A DNA stretch of 64,000 bases, from NCBI GenBank assembly GCA_034336665.1, contig JAPFBE010000032.1, positions 3,348,001 through 3,412,000 on the forward strand. Reading direction: 5' to 3'. Below, one piece after another: positions 32,267-59,321 of the stretch. The position numbers and the translations under genes are program-made. The stretch's first letter is position 1; each line of letters opens with the position of its first letter. This stretch comes from Luscinia megarhynchos. Lineage: Eukaryota; Chordata; Aves; Passeriformes; Turdidae. The notes beneath the pieces are model-generated. The model was not told the DNA's origin. It did no database searches and saw only the letters and a program-made list of their open reading frames with translations.

Positions 32267-32523
32267 CATCAGTGAATACTCCACACGGATTATACTACAG
32301 TCAAGGATTGAAGGGGAAACAGGTGGAATTTTCAACTGTTTGCCATTCCAGGTTTCTGTTTTGCCAGATGACAAGGATTCCCCACGGAGGTTGGCAACAA
32401 GCTGTCTGACTTCCTTCATTTTCCCTTTGGCATAGAATGCTTGCGTTTGGTAAATGGTTGCCTTTGGCACCACCATACGGGAAGAACAATTCTCAATCTC
32501 AGCAAAGATCGGAATTGATTCAC
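32267..32523 (-). pseudogene. ARRDC3: Mirror copy of ARRDC3 exon 5
   Basis: 257 bases, same length and encoded protein as 53,576-53,832, with acceptor and donor intact. It belongs to the left arm of the inverted repeat, so it is not independent evidence of a second gene. Confidence 0.85.
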
Positions 32524-32744
32524 CTGAAACAAAAAGAAAAAAAGAAAAAACAAACAAAAAACCTCAACAAAAACACACCAGAATTTCAATTTTCTCTTTA
32601 CATTTTACAAGGCAGCTTAAGCAAAATTTCATATTCTTTATACTGTTATACCGATGCTGCTATCACTACTCTACCTGAAAAAGCATCCGCTGAGGCTAAT
32701 AGAAACAAGATCCCCATGAGCTGTTCAAAGGAAAGGAAAATGTT

Positions 32745-33198
32745 TGTCCTGGCTTAGGGCAAATTAGGGAGGAAACCTCCAAATGGGGGCCTCAACTGGT
32801 TCGGGAAAAAAATTCCCTCAGAGACAAGTGGGAAAAACCTGTTTATTTAACTGACAAAGCACTCCCCAGCACAAAAATTGAACAATACCAAAACAGCAAA
32901 ATCTCTCGCCACTCTGAAGAGATGACAAATTCAGCAGATTCCCTTCCATGGGGTCGTAGCCAGCTCAGTCTGTTCTCAGTCCCTCCAGTGCTGGGAAGAG
33001 ACGGCCCAGGCCAGGCCTGGTGGGGCCACAGGTGTGAGCTCCCCGGGTGCTCTTCTGGGTTTCAGTCCAGAGCAGGGTTCGAACAATTCCAAGAAAAAAA
33101 GAAAAGAACAGTCCAGGGGAACTCCTTTGCCCCAGCTAGCCAGAAAAACTAACTAAAAGCAAAATAAAGCTCTCTCCTGCCATCCACTGCAGACAACA
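32745..33198 (-). repeat. Mirror copy of intron 4 solo LTR
   Basis: Reverse complement of 52,892-53,349, with small differences in GC-rich positions near 32,950-33,010. Confidence 0.7.
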
Positions 33199-33624
33199 TG
33201 GTCTGTATGAAGAATGTGGGAGCAAGTGCAGTCTCTGATAACAGCTCTGTACCGCTTTCTCTTCCCATTCACTCCTGGAACCAGTATTAAAGCTGCAGAA
33301 TTCAGTATTCAACATCAACAGATGATTTGGGGATACAAGCATCATAAAGTCACCCCCAAGACAGAAAACAACACATCCAAAAAAAAACCAACAAACAAAC
33401 CAGTCTAACACCCAAACATGCCAATCTAACAGATGAGGTCGTTGAACCATCTAGAGATACAAGTAGCGCTGTCTTTGTTAACAGGGTATGCAGAGAAGAT
33501 TGCTAAATGCAGACTGATGTGATATAAAATATCCTTAATGTTTCATTTATGCAAAAACAGTAGTACAGACTCCAGCTTTAAAAAGGAAGGAAAACCACAC
33601 AGAATTAATTATAGGATCACATAC

Positions 33625-33729
33625 CTGGGGATGTAGCCCTTTCTTTCAATTTTGGCACTTAAAGATATTGGGGCCTGAGGTACAAAGCCAACAACATAGA
33701 GTTTTTTCTTTGTGCCTGCTTTGGGGTGA
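33625..33729 (-). pseudogene. ARRDC3: Mirror copy of ARRDC3 exon 4
   Basis: 105 bases against 103 in the right arm. Both extra bases are in G runs (GGGG for GGG), which breaks the frame. Homopolymer differences of this kind are typical of long-read consensus error. Confidence 0.8.
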
Positions 33730-34548
33730 CTGCAAGAAGAAGAAAAGTATTGTCCATCAAATTAGGAGCTCCATGAATCTCATCAGGTATTTAAACCAAC
33801 ACAGGAAAATAATAATTTTCATAATGTGCTTATTATTACATATTTTGATAAACAAAGCTGCTTTCATAGGAAAAAGTCTCAAGCAGTTTAAAACAGCATG
33901 ATACAGATACAATGTTTGTCCCTAATTCCACTGGTGTATTTCGATGCTTTTTCTTCATCCTCCATACTATGGCCACAATTAAAACAATACTAAAAGAAAA
34001 TACTGTATAGCTTGAAACAAAAGGCTTCATAGCCTATACATCCCAACATAATGCTGCAGAGCTTTTCATTTAACTAACAGCAAATTAGAACATCCTCACA
34101 CTTTCCATTAAGCTGCATTTCCAAAGCAAAATAACTAAGCTAAACTACTGTAATGTTTACTCCTGCTATTTCCTCAGTTTCTGAATGATCCTCTTTCATC
34201 TATGTTAAAAAGACTCATTTTACACAACACCAGGATTTAGGGCTTGATCCAAAGCCCACTAAAGTCAAATGAGAGACCTTCGATTTTCATGGAGTTTGTG
34301 CAAGGTCCCTTTGCAAGCTGATTTTTCACCCATACACACAAGAAATCTGTTTCAATGGTCTTCTAATTTTCTTTCCCCTCTAGATTAAAATTTGAGAAGG
34401 GGATAAAAATAAAGGATTTTTAGGCCAGACTGAAATCAAATCCTCACTGAAAGCAGTCGTGATAATAAAGTTATTTTAATAAAATGATATTTCAGAAAAG
34501 GATTATACACAATTGCAATCATTTCCTCCCCATCAGTAGAAAACTATC

Positions 34549-34992
34549 TGTAGCTGTTTTTAAAGTTGGGGCTTTCCAACTTCGGGCTCTTCAGCTCTAA
34601 GTCCAGATGTCTCTGAACTCTGGCTGTTGAGCTCACAGCTACTCACTAGCGAAGTACAGAAAGGTTGAGGCTGAGCAGCACCGGTTCCGAAGATAACTTT
34701 ATTTCTCCGAAGGGAAGGTACTACAACAGTCTACCTACATCAGATAACAAAGGGCTTTTATAGGTTTACAAAGGATTGAGTTTTCTACCAATAAAACTAC
34801 AGCTTACAAACTAACCAATTATCTTAAAATTCTAAGTAAAACAAGAACCAATAACTTTGTGACTTTTAAGAGCCAATAAAAATCCAGAAAGATAACAGGG
34901 TTTTCGATAAGGAGAGGGGTCTGGTTACCAGGCATTTTAGTATTATGGAAGGCATTCCATGGATAGATTTTTAGGGAGTAACATTTTCTACA
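34549..34992 (-). repeat. Mirror copy of intron 3 solo LTR
   Basis: Reverse complement of 51,038-51,486, with the same 6-bp target duplication (ACTATC on this strand, 34,543-34,548 and 34,993-34,998). Confidence 0.8.
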
Positions 34993-35419
34993 ACTATCCA
35001 TATGGAAACTATAAATTATGCAATGTAGCAATTTTTTTATTTTGCATTTTACGTTAGCAATCCCTCCAAATATTAAGCATTGCATTGCTCCTTCATAGAT
35101 TATTCTTTATTTATAATTTTAAGAGGACCAGTTCACCAAATATTTATTCCTTAATGAGAGTCTACAATTTGTTAGTATCAGATTAGACTGACAAATGCAT
35201 TTTACGTCTTGTAAAGATCAAGCAACTCCAAGTACAGGATAACTTAGCCTTCAAAATACCAGCAGTTAAGAGTTGTTAAACTGATATAATACTTAAAAGA
35301 AAGCTGTACTTAAACTAGCAAATAAACATTAGGTTAAGTTACATACTGGCGTCGTTTTCTGTTATTATACTTCATTATTTTATGCCAGAAAAGGAATGAG
35401 TAGTTCTGTCAGTTCTTAC

Positions 35420-35570
35420 CAGTAACGAAGGAGTGTTGATATCTATATGTTCAAAGACCGTAAATTCCTTCTTTAATTTTTACTGGTAGAAGCCAGTCTA
35501 TAATTCAAAGCCAATTAACAATGCCATTTCGCGTTCTCGAATGGTAGTAGTGGCCCGCAGACAAAGACGG
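35420..35570 (-). pseudogene. ARRDC3: Mirror copy of ARRDC3 exon 3, half scrambled
   Basis: From the donor at 35,419 the copy is clean to about 35,495, then becomes scrambled within the exon while remaining alignable to 50,459-50,530. Confidence 0.7.
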
Positions 35571-38500
35571 TGCCATTCTCCCATTCCAACAACAACGCAA
35601 CTGATCAGACGGGAACCAGAAATACTGACGGGCTTCAGGATTTTCCCTTCATTCTCTTGTGAATCCTCCCCATCTTTGCCGCCAAGAAACAACAACGACC
35701 GGGTACCCCGGAGAGTATATCAGCAACCACGAGAAGATGGAGCGAGCGCAAGCCGGCCGCACCATCGCAGCCGAGAGGCATCCTCCCGGGAAGATATATC
35801 CGGAGATTCCAAGGACGCAGCCCCAGCCTCGCCCGGTGCCCGATGATGACGACCGAGCTGCCGCCATGGCATCGATTCGCCAACTCGCTGTATGGTTTGC
35901 CGGTGAGAGCAGCCACATCGAACTGGGGATCTTATTACCGCCACGAAAGAAAACAAGGATCAATACCTAAATAGGGATCGCCCAGTGGAACTGGAGCCGC
36001 CGTATCGCCCTGCCATAATAGCCGTTCGGTTTTTTTATACACTTCATTCCCGTTAAATGATGCCCGCAGCCCTGTTGGCCGCGATGAGTCAATCTGCCGG
36101 CCGCCTTCGCCTGGGCTTCGAGTCCGCCACAGCTCCTTTCGTTGTCAGATTCAAGTCGCCTATCGATTAAAGAAAGCCCCTTTATTGCCGTGTTCATTAT
36201 CGCAGAGATATCGAGCCAGCGCCTTCGCAGTCGCAATAAACCACCGAAGCCGGGGAGTTAACATGCCTGTCGGTCAAAACTGACCAGCGTGAAAGGCGCT
36301 CAACAGCCGAGAAGCCGTTCTCTGCCTCGTTGTTACCGCCATCAAACGTTCTGTTCGCTCCTGTTATACATTACCAGTAAATAACCGTTATTCTTCCGCA
36401 TATTTCAGCCCACTTCATTAAATAACCGATACGTCGATTCCATTCAGTCCCGTTCGCAGACACCGCCTTCAGAACCGCCACGTATCATAACGTACATGTA
36501 ATTATTTCAACACTTCGTATATTCCGCAGAAAACAACGCATCGTTAATATTCGTGTATATTAAGCCGGTATTCAGTAATTTCCAACCAAAGCAGAAGCTC
36601 TGCCTTCGTTCCGAGCAGTTAACATGTCAGCGTATTAAAGCCTCTGAAGAGCAGAGTTGAGCATCATTCACTTTCCTCATTTCCGGTCGAAGTCCATATC
36701 GAATAATAATATTGCACCAAGTTCTCGAATGGCGCAGAAAGACGTCCTTCTTTTTGGGGAGTTGAGCAGGAAAACGAAAGAGTCAGGACACGCCAGTACC
36801 CTTTATCCTTCCTCCTCCTTTCTCCTCATCATAAGAGGAAATGAACTAAGACGTGTATTAGTCTCCAGTCACCGTACTCGTCTTCAACAATTCTGTCCTT
36901 TACTGGTGCATTTTACAGTAATTCATGTTTGAAATGCACGCAATAAAAGATAGTTATAAGTCCCCAAATTCTGTCATCATCACAAAGCCAATACGGGAAT
37001 GCTCATTTCTTTCCTAATAACGAAACGAAAGCGATTTCAATCTCAATCGTTATCCCGCTTCGCAGCCCTCTGAAAAAATGTAAACAAAGCGTCAGTTCGC
37101 ATATTACCGCCGTTATTGGTTGTCCGGTTACGGAGTTAACCTCTTCACAACACCATATAAGAAGTCAGCATAAGCAGGTTTATCAAGATAATTACGGCTG
37201 CGTTCGCCACCGATGTTTTCAGAAAGTGGCCGGACGTTCGCCGATGGGGAAGCAGAATTACCGTTATTTTTCGTCAATACGGCCAGCTGTGGGCCTTTTT
37301 GTTAAAACTGACCAGAAGCTTGTCCGATGCGGAAGAAGAAAGCATTACGGAGGGCCGGCATAAGTCAGCGTCAATTCAATATTGTTGTGTTTAAATGTAC
37401 TTTAGAAACATCTACGGATGAAAATACAAGAAATGAAGGATACAGTGTCAACCAGCGTTGCGTCTTTGACAATATCCTTCCGCAATTGTTAAAAATGCTC
37501 ATAGTTATTATCAGCCTTTAATCCATCTGTGCCATTTCGAACATAATCAAAGCGAATAATATCATCCTTGGTCACTATAGAGGAGTTTTTCATCTCGAAC
37601 CTTACCAAAGTTACGTATTCGATTTGGTAACGGACCGCCTCGTGAATCATTTGTGAAATCCGGTGATGCGTTCTGTTAAGCCGTCTTCAATGTTATCATT
37701 ATTTAGCTTGCTCATTAGGTATCAGTCAACGATTCTGCCCTGCCATAATTCCCTCGGCTTTCACAGTAAAGCGCTCTGCCTCCTTTCTCCATTTCCATTT
37801 TCCCGGGGTTCTTCATATTTGGTTTCTCTTCGTAAATCTCTGTTTGAGTTACTTCACGCTGATAACCTTCCATATAAATTAATAATGGCTATCACCTCCA
37901 CCAGTAGCCAGGTGCGGCAATTATCTTAAAGACTTTCGTTGTACTTCTGTTAATCTTTTCGAATTTATCAGGCATGAATTTCGTTTCATCCATCTCTTTT
38001 TCATCTCCGGCTTTTGTTCGAGTCAGCTCGAAAGTGCCGTTATCCTTATTTGAAAGTGAAAAAGCCAAACAAAACTTCATTTTAAAGTCAGCCCAGTTAA
38101 GTCGCAGCCAGTACCGACCGGTTGCTGTGCCACTGCGCCCGATGGTTCGCATGGCTCCAGTAAAACTACCATTTAGAAGAGGCTGCGATCAAAGACACAA
38201 ATCTTCTCCGCGAGCGAGCCCAACCATAAGGAGCTGACCAAAGAGTGTTCAATCAAGCAACAATACCTCGTTTGTGAACGTCTCAATCAGCTTGTGCTAA
38301 CCTCTTCGCTTCAGATTATCCTTCTACGCTGGTCGGGTCTCCCAACCACCGAAGCCCTCACAAGAATTTTTCTAAGCAGACATACCTAGTTTCTTCAATA
38401 ATAAAGCGTGCCGCATGGGCATTGATATCTGTGAGATGTCTTCCCGAATGGTGGTGCGCGTTTCTTCTAGGGCGGTCATTCAGGAAAAACCTGGTCGTAA

Positions 38501-41500
38501 GGTTATTCATTCCGGGTAGTTTTTACATAAAGCATGGTCATATTGCATGAGTATCTTTACAATACTTCAGAATAGTGCCCGAGCATTCAGTCCAGAGACG
38601 CCAGATGTATACGGTGAATTTTTTGGCAGCCAGGCGGAGATTCCACCGCCTTTTGACAAAAGCAGAAGTTAACTTGTTTTACCCCATGATTTTACCCCAG
38701 CCGACACAGTTAGACCGCCGTGTTTATTCCGCACCGCATGGAAATCGTCGACTCTGCCGTAATGAAATAGAGCTCTTAACAGTACAAGCAATTTTAGTGA
38801 AGGTTCGCCGTTGACAATCGGTTCGATATTGCGCAATTAGCTTCCTTCAGGCCACTGCCTAGCAACCAAAATACTGGTGTTAATAAGAGCGGCGAAGCCG
38901 TCCAACACGTAAAGAGTTAATGGTCAAAATTCAGTGTTTCAGTTTGATTTCAGCTGATAGTGTTCAAACATTTCTCTGGTTTCGCCGACTCCAGCTTTGA
39001 GTAACATTCTTCGTGGCCATGAATGCCCCGGTACTGGCGGAAGAAACCATGAACCTGGCAGTCCGCTGATTCGGGTCGAAGAATAGAAAGTTATTTAGAT
39101 AAAATACCGAGTTATTCATACAGTGGCCGGTGATATCAGCGTTTATATAGTACTGTTGGTTCTCCGTTAAAGCCACAATTCGAAGCATCATGAAGGAATA
39201 CCGTATTTTAAGATTTTTATCTCACTGTTCTAAAAACGTTGATGCCCGGTTTAGCAGCCGAAATCTGGCGCAAAAATATTTCGATATTTACCGCAGCATA
39301 ATGCCACAAATTCATCGACACTGAAAGAAAGTTAAAGGAATAATGATTTTGTTGTGTTGTTGTCAAAAACACCCCGGAGTGCCTTTGCTTGCTTAATGAA
39401 AATAATAGCAGCCAGCTTTTTCGCCCTCTTTCTCGTCAAATGAGTTTCGAACAGCAGCAGAATTATGGCAGCAAGTATCGAGTTCAGGGCTGGAGCAGAG
39501 CCTACACGGTCTCCCCGCCAGCCACCATACACATCTTCACTACATTGCTCAGCAATTTCTGCGCAATAAAGTCAGCCTGACTGGGTCGCGTGAGGGTAAT
39601 TGTCGCCAACATTCGCCTCCTTCACAGTTAGCAGCGCCGCCGTTCGCGTAGACACTCATCTTCAAATTCTTCGTATATGCCGAAAGCAAAGATAGATAAA
39701 GGGTTGTGGGGCGAGAGATGGGTCCCGAGCGAGCAGTACGGCAGCGGTTTTCCTCTCGGCTGGCCCAGCGGACGCACGGCGAGTTGAATACTGTCTGTCC
39801 TCGAGGGCATTCCCGTAGCCCTCCGATTCAATTTCCGTGCCATCGCATTCAGAGAAAGCAGTAAGCTCTGTCGTTCGTCTCCAGCAATACCTAACAGTTA
39901 ATCAGCCAGCAGTCAATGACAAGGCGGATCAGGAGTGTCTTCGATTACGGTTGTCAGCGATGTTCATTAGCTTCGCCGCCGTTAAGGAAAGATAGCGGTA
40001 AAAACCCGTATCAACCGCCATTGTGGCCGTGCCGCACATGTTCAGTTCTGTTTGAACAAAGATTCGTCCCCGTCAATTTTCAGCCCCTTTCCACAAACCG
40101 TTAATTTTACCAGGCTGAGTGTCAGCATTTGTACAAATAATGCCGCCGCTTGCCGACAGAGTTATAGATCGCCTACCATGATACATCCCGTGCCATGAAT
40201 GACTCACGTTTCGTATTGCCTCGTTCAGTGAATGACGCATTTATAGTAATATCTGGCAGCAAAAGCAAGTAGCGAACATACAGCGAACGAAGACACCGAA
40301 AGTATCTGACATAATCACGGTAACATTATCAAACGATAGCAACTGCGTTATTGGCAGATGCATATCAGTCAAAAAGTCAAAATAAAGAAACAAAACCACA
40401 AACGTTCCTCAAAGCGAAAACAACGACAACAAAACACCCGGCCCAAAATACGGAGACAAAGTTTCAATCTCCAGAAATGATCATCACGTTCGAATACGCA
40501 ACCACCCGCAGAAGGAATACCCTCCTCTTCAGACGATTCAAACAATTGAATCCGCTTCTGACAAAGTGGCGGGAAACTTCGGTATAGATCCTCAAAATTA
40601 TCAATAATTGTTCAGATCAGCAGTTCTTAAGAAATCACATCATCAATCGGGTCACCATTTCATCAAAAGGGAATTTTGCGGTACAATCTCCATTTCAGCA
40701 TCGTTATTGAACGTAGTTCCGTTTTATTCAACAATATAACACGGTCTTACTGGTTTCAGACAGACGCGCCGACTACAGAGTAGAATAAAAGCAAATCAAA
40801 GCACTTTACAAGTACGCTAGTTTAGAACAAAAGAAGAAATGGAAAATTATGCGGTGGTGACAGCACATCAAAGCAATCCACAGGAAATCTTATCTGCCAA
40901 CGAATCAACCTAAAAATACTCCTGCAAGCGAGTACCTTGCAGCAGCTATCAAAAGTCTAATGCTACATCGCCACTACACTTTAGGATTCGATAGAACGGT
41001 ACCAACAAAAGTAATGACTACATCTCGGTTTTGATTTTAACAGCCATTTCCCCACAGAGAAACAGATCGACGCTAATATCACTCAAGAAAAAAGGCATTG
41101 TATTGTGTTATCGCGACAGTAAAACTAATGCAAAAGACTCGTTGCTTAAAAGTCCCGCTTTTCAGGCACTTTGAAAATCGCACCCTCGCCAACATGCTTT
41201 TGCTAAACGTTCAAAATAATCGTAACCTAAGAATGTAACCAGCAAGTTTCTCATCTTTAGAAATAATAGTGAACACTCTGTGAGACTGCATATTAAAAAG
41301 AGATAAACCAAGCAAAGATGCATCTTTTCTAGAAATATGTCTCATTATCGTAGTGAATGAATGTCGTAGCTTACTCTTACGCCCGACTAGAATCCGCACC
41401 CCATGGTGATACTCTTACTCGGTGCATTCTAGGTATAGCAGTATTCGATCCAGATGTGCTAGGATTCAGCCCAACGTGCATTTTGTACGTCCTTCCTAAG

Positions 41501-41660
41501 AAATGAATTTTCAGAGCTCTCAGGGTCTCTACTATTCTTTCCCGAGACAACTTCGTCGGGAAGCTGATGCCAGCCGAGAGCAGTCCGCGCTGGTCGTTCC
41601 CATGTTTCAGCACCGTGCTTATTACCCAGCGTACAAACTACTGTGCGTCTGTGCAAAACT
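35495..41660. other. Scrambled, CpG-rich mirror of ARRDC3 introns 1-2 and exons 1-2
   Basis: No gene of its own. It aligns piecewise in reverse complement to about 42,518-50,530, with dense substitutions and short deletions. It carries many more CG dinucleotides than the AT-rich partner intron. The mirror of exon 2 is recognisable near 38,410-38,490 and that of exon 1 near 41,385-41,640, neither translatable. Best read as low-quality consensus. Confidence 0.75.
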
Positions 41661-41918
41661 AAGCAGACCATAAAATGCGACCTGCTCATAAAGAGTCAAC
41701 ACCTCTGCTGCGTAAAGAGCCTGCCAACAAGATCAGCGTGTCCCCTAAGAGCGCTTCATCGGAATTACTGAGAAGACAACGGCAGCCGCCCAACACTACA
41801 ATATCCTTACAAAGGCAACTAGCCTGCACGCTGCCAGCTCACTTTAAGAACAGCTTTGTGAAAAACAACCACTCCCGCGCATGCGCGAAGCGAGTCGTGG
41901 CGGCGATTTCCTCCACCG

Positions 41919-42296
41919 CCTGCGTATCTTTCCTGTCGTGTTCGTTTTTCTTGTGTTATTCCTTCCGTCTCATGCAGAGAGTCACAGCACTCCCTGGTGG
42001 AGTCAGGGCTCTAATATGAGCTCGCAGTACGCTATTGAGATGTATTAAATAGAAAACTTCACCTTGATAGAGGTTTAAATGTTTACTTTTGCGAGGAGGA
42101 GGAGGAGGCTGGCTGGCTGGCCGGCTCTTTGGGAGGCGTCTCGGAAGAAGCTGGCAGCTGAAATCGGGCAGCAGTCCGTGGGCACCAGTCCCCGGATTCT
42201 GGCAGCGGACAGCACGGGTTCTTCCCCTCAGCTGAGGGTACCCAGGCTAACACTAAAGGTCGCGACGATTTTGTCGCGGAAATGATTGGCACTTCA
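41919..42296. other. Spacer of the inverted repeat, upstream of ARRDC3
   Basis: 378 bp unique between the arms. It contains a GGAGGAGGAGG/CTGGCTGG run (about 42,090-42,125) and a small hairpin CGCGACGATTTTGTCGCG near 42,260-42,278. No ORF is supported. Confidence 0.6.
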
Positions 42297-42327
42297 CGGT
42301 GGAGGAAATCGCCGCCACGACTCGCTT

Positions 42328-42339
42328 CGCGCATGCGCG
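42328..42339. promoter_or_regulatory. NRF1-type site in the ARRDC3 promoter/5' UTR
   Basis: CGCGCATGCGCG fits the NRF1 consensus YGCGCAYGCGCR and lies about 280 bp before the ATG in a CpG-containing region. A mirror copy lies near 41,876-41,887. The transcription start was not determined. Confidence 0.55.
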
Positions 42340-42616
42340 GGAGTGGTTGTTTTTCACAAAGCTGTTCTTAAAGTGAGCTGGCAGCGTGCAGGCTAGTTGC
42401 CTTTGTAAGGATATTGTAGTGTTGGGCGGCTGCCGTTGTCTTCTCAGTAATTCCGATGAAGCGCTCTTAGGGGACACGCTGATCTTGTTGGCAGGCTCTT
42501 TACGCAGCAGAGGTGTTGCTCATTGTAAAGTGAAGGTCGCGTTTTGTATGAGACCTTGAAAATTTTTTTGCTTTTGTTTTCCTTACAGTATATTTTTATA
42601 CACTTCGTTAAAAATC

Positions 42617-58018
<15,402 letters not shown>

Positions 58019-59320
58019 AGGAATCCATAAAAAGCTGACTTGACTTGAGTTTTGAATCACACCTTCTGTGTTGAGGATCAAGGTGTCATAGTGGAGACTT
58101 ACTTTTAAAGGAAATGATATTGCTCTTGCCTGTATGGTGAATAAATGAAAATAAACTGTGATCATGCTTTGACACCTACAGCACATCATAGGACTGCTCC
58201 ACATGCTTGGAAACCTGCGTCCCCCTCCATTAAATAGTGGCACATACTAGGAGCAGCCTTATTAGCGTGCAGTCAGGTGTTTCAAAACACTCAAACCATG
58301 TTGTAAGAGAGGAATGGCTGCTTTCTATGATTCTATGAAAATTTGCACATGCTTATTACTTATGTTATACAGTTAAGTGTCACTACAACTTATTCTTATT
58401 TGGGATGGACTGTTGTTACCACCCCCCCCAATTGTTTGTGATCTGTACAACAAGGAACAAAAGACACCTTCGCCAAACAAAAAAAAAACCAAAAAAACAA
58501 AAAAAAAAAAAAAAAACCAAAAAAAAAGAAGAGATGAAGGCTGACAAATGCCCTGACTTTTTCTTTTCTTTTAATTTGATGTAGCCTGGACTTTACCTGC
58601 ATATGCACATGCTCAGAATTGTCCTAGTGGGCTGATCCTCTATCACCTCTTCAACTTTGATCCTATTGTGGATTTATTTACAAACATTACATGCCTTCAA
58701 AGTCAATCCTTGCTGTATGTTTTGCAGCCAATTGTAGTAGACAAGCAGCAGATAGGTGGGGGAAGAGATAAGAGAAGGAAACTAATGAGACATGATCAAG
58801 ATTTTATACCTTCTTGATTTCTTAAAAGAATTTGTTGCCTTTCTGCTTTTATTGCAAAGCAGTGTTTTGTTACAGACTACCTAAAGATCACTTAATCTCA
58901 GGTAAAATCATCGCTTGCCAAACTATTAGAATGCTGTTTGTTTTGTTATGTTGCACTGTTATTTATAGTTATGTTTTGGTTTTGTTCTTTGAGGAGGATT
59001 TTCTTACAAAGTGTAAGCAGCACCAGCAGACACTAGCAAAGTGTGAAAAGAAAGTGTGAAAAGGGGATAATCATATGCTGTCCAGGGTTCACGGCAGAGA
59101 TATCTTAACTATTAGGGATGGGAAGGAGAAGGTTTGTTGGTTGGTTTGTGTTTGGTTTTATTTAAATAATATGTAGTTACCTAATCATCAGAAATTATAT
59201 ATAAAATGAGTCTCCAGTAGAAAGTGTATTTCAGATTGCAAGAAAAAATTGAAATATGGCAACTAAGCAGCAGCTCAGTTTGCCCATTTGGTATTATCTT
59301 CCGGGTTTATGATACTCTGT
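58019..59320 (+). other. ARRDC3 3' UTR and downstream
   Basis: Poly(A) signals AATAAA at 58,140-58,145 and 58,150-58,155 are the first candidates; longer 3' UTRs are possible. ATTCTATGATTCTATG-like bases near 58,326 may be a small CR1 tail. Confidence 0.5.
58479..58529. repeat. Poly(A)-rich simple repeat
   Basis: Long A runs broken by CC or C. Confidence 0.85.
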
Positions 59321-59321
59321 C

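Noticed and set aside
32237..32557. A second ARRDC3 gene on the minus strand
   Set aside because: Exon 5 is perfect, but neighbouring exons have homopolymer indels and the 5' half is unreadable; it is best treated as a mirror arm until reads prove otherwise.
35520..41400. CpG-rich stretch that looks bacterial or contaminant
   Set aside because: It aligns piecewise in reverse complement with ARRDC3 introns and exons (for example 37,974-38,100 with about 47,050-47,220), so it is scrambled local sequence and not foreign DNA.
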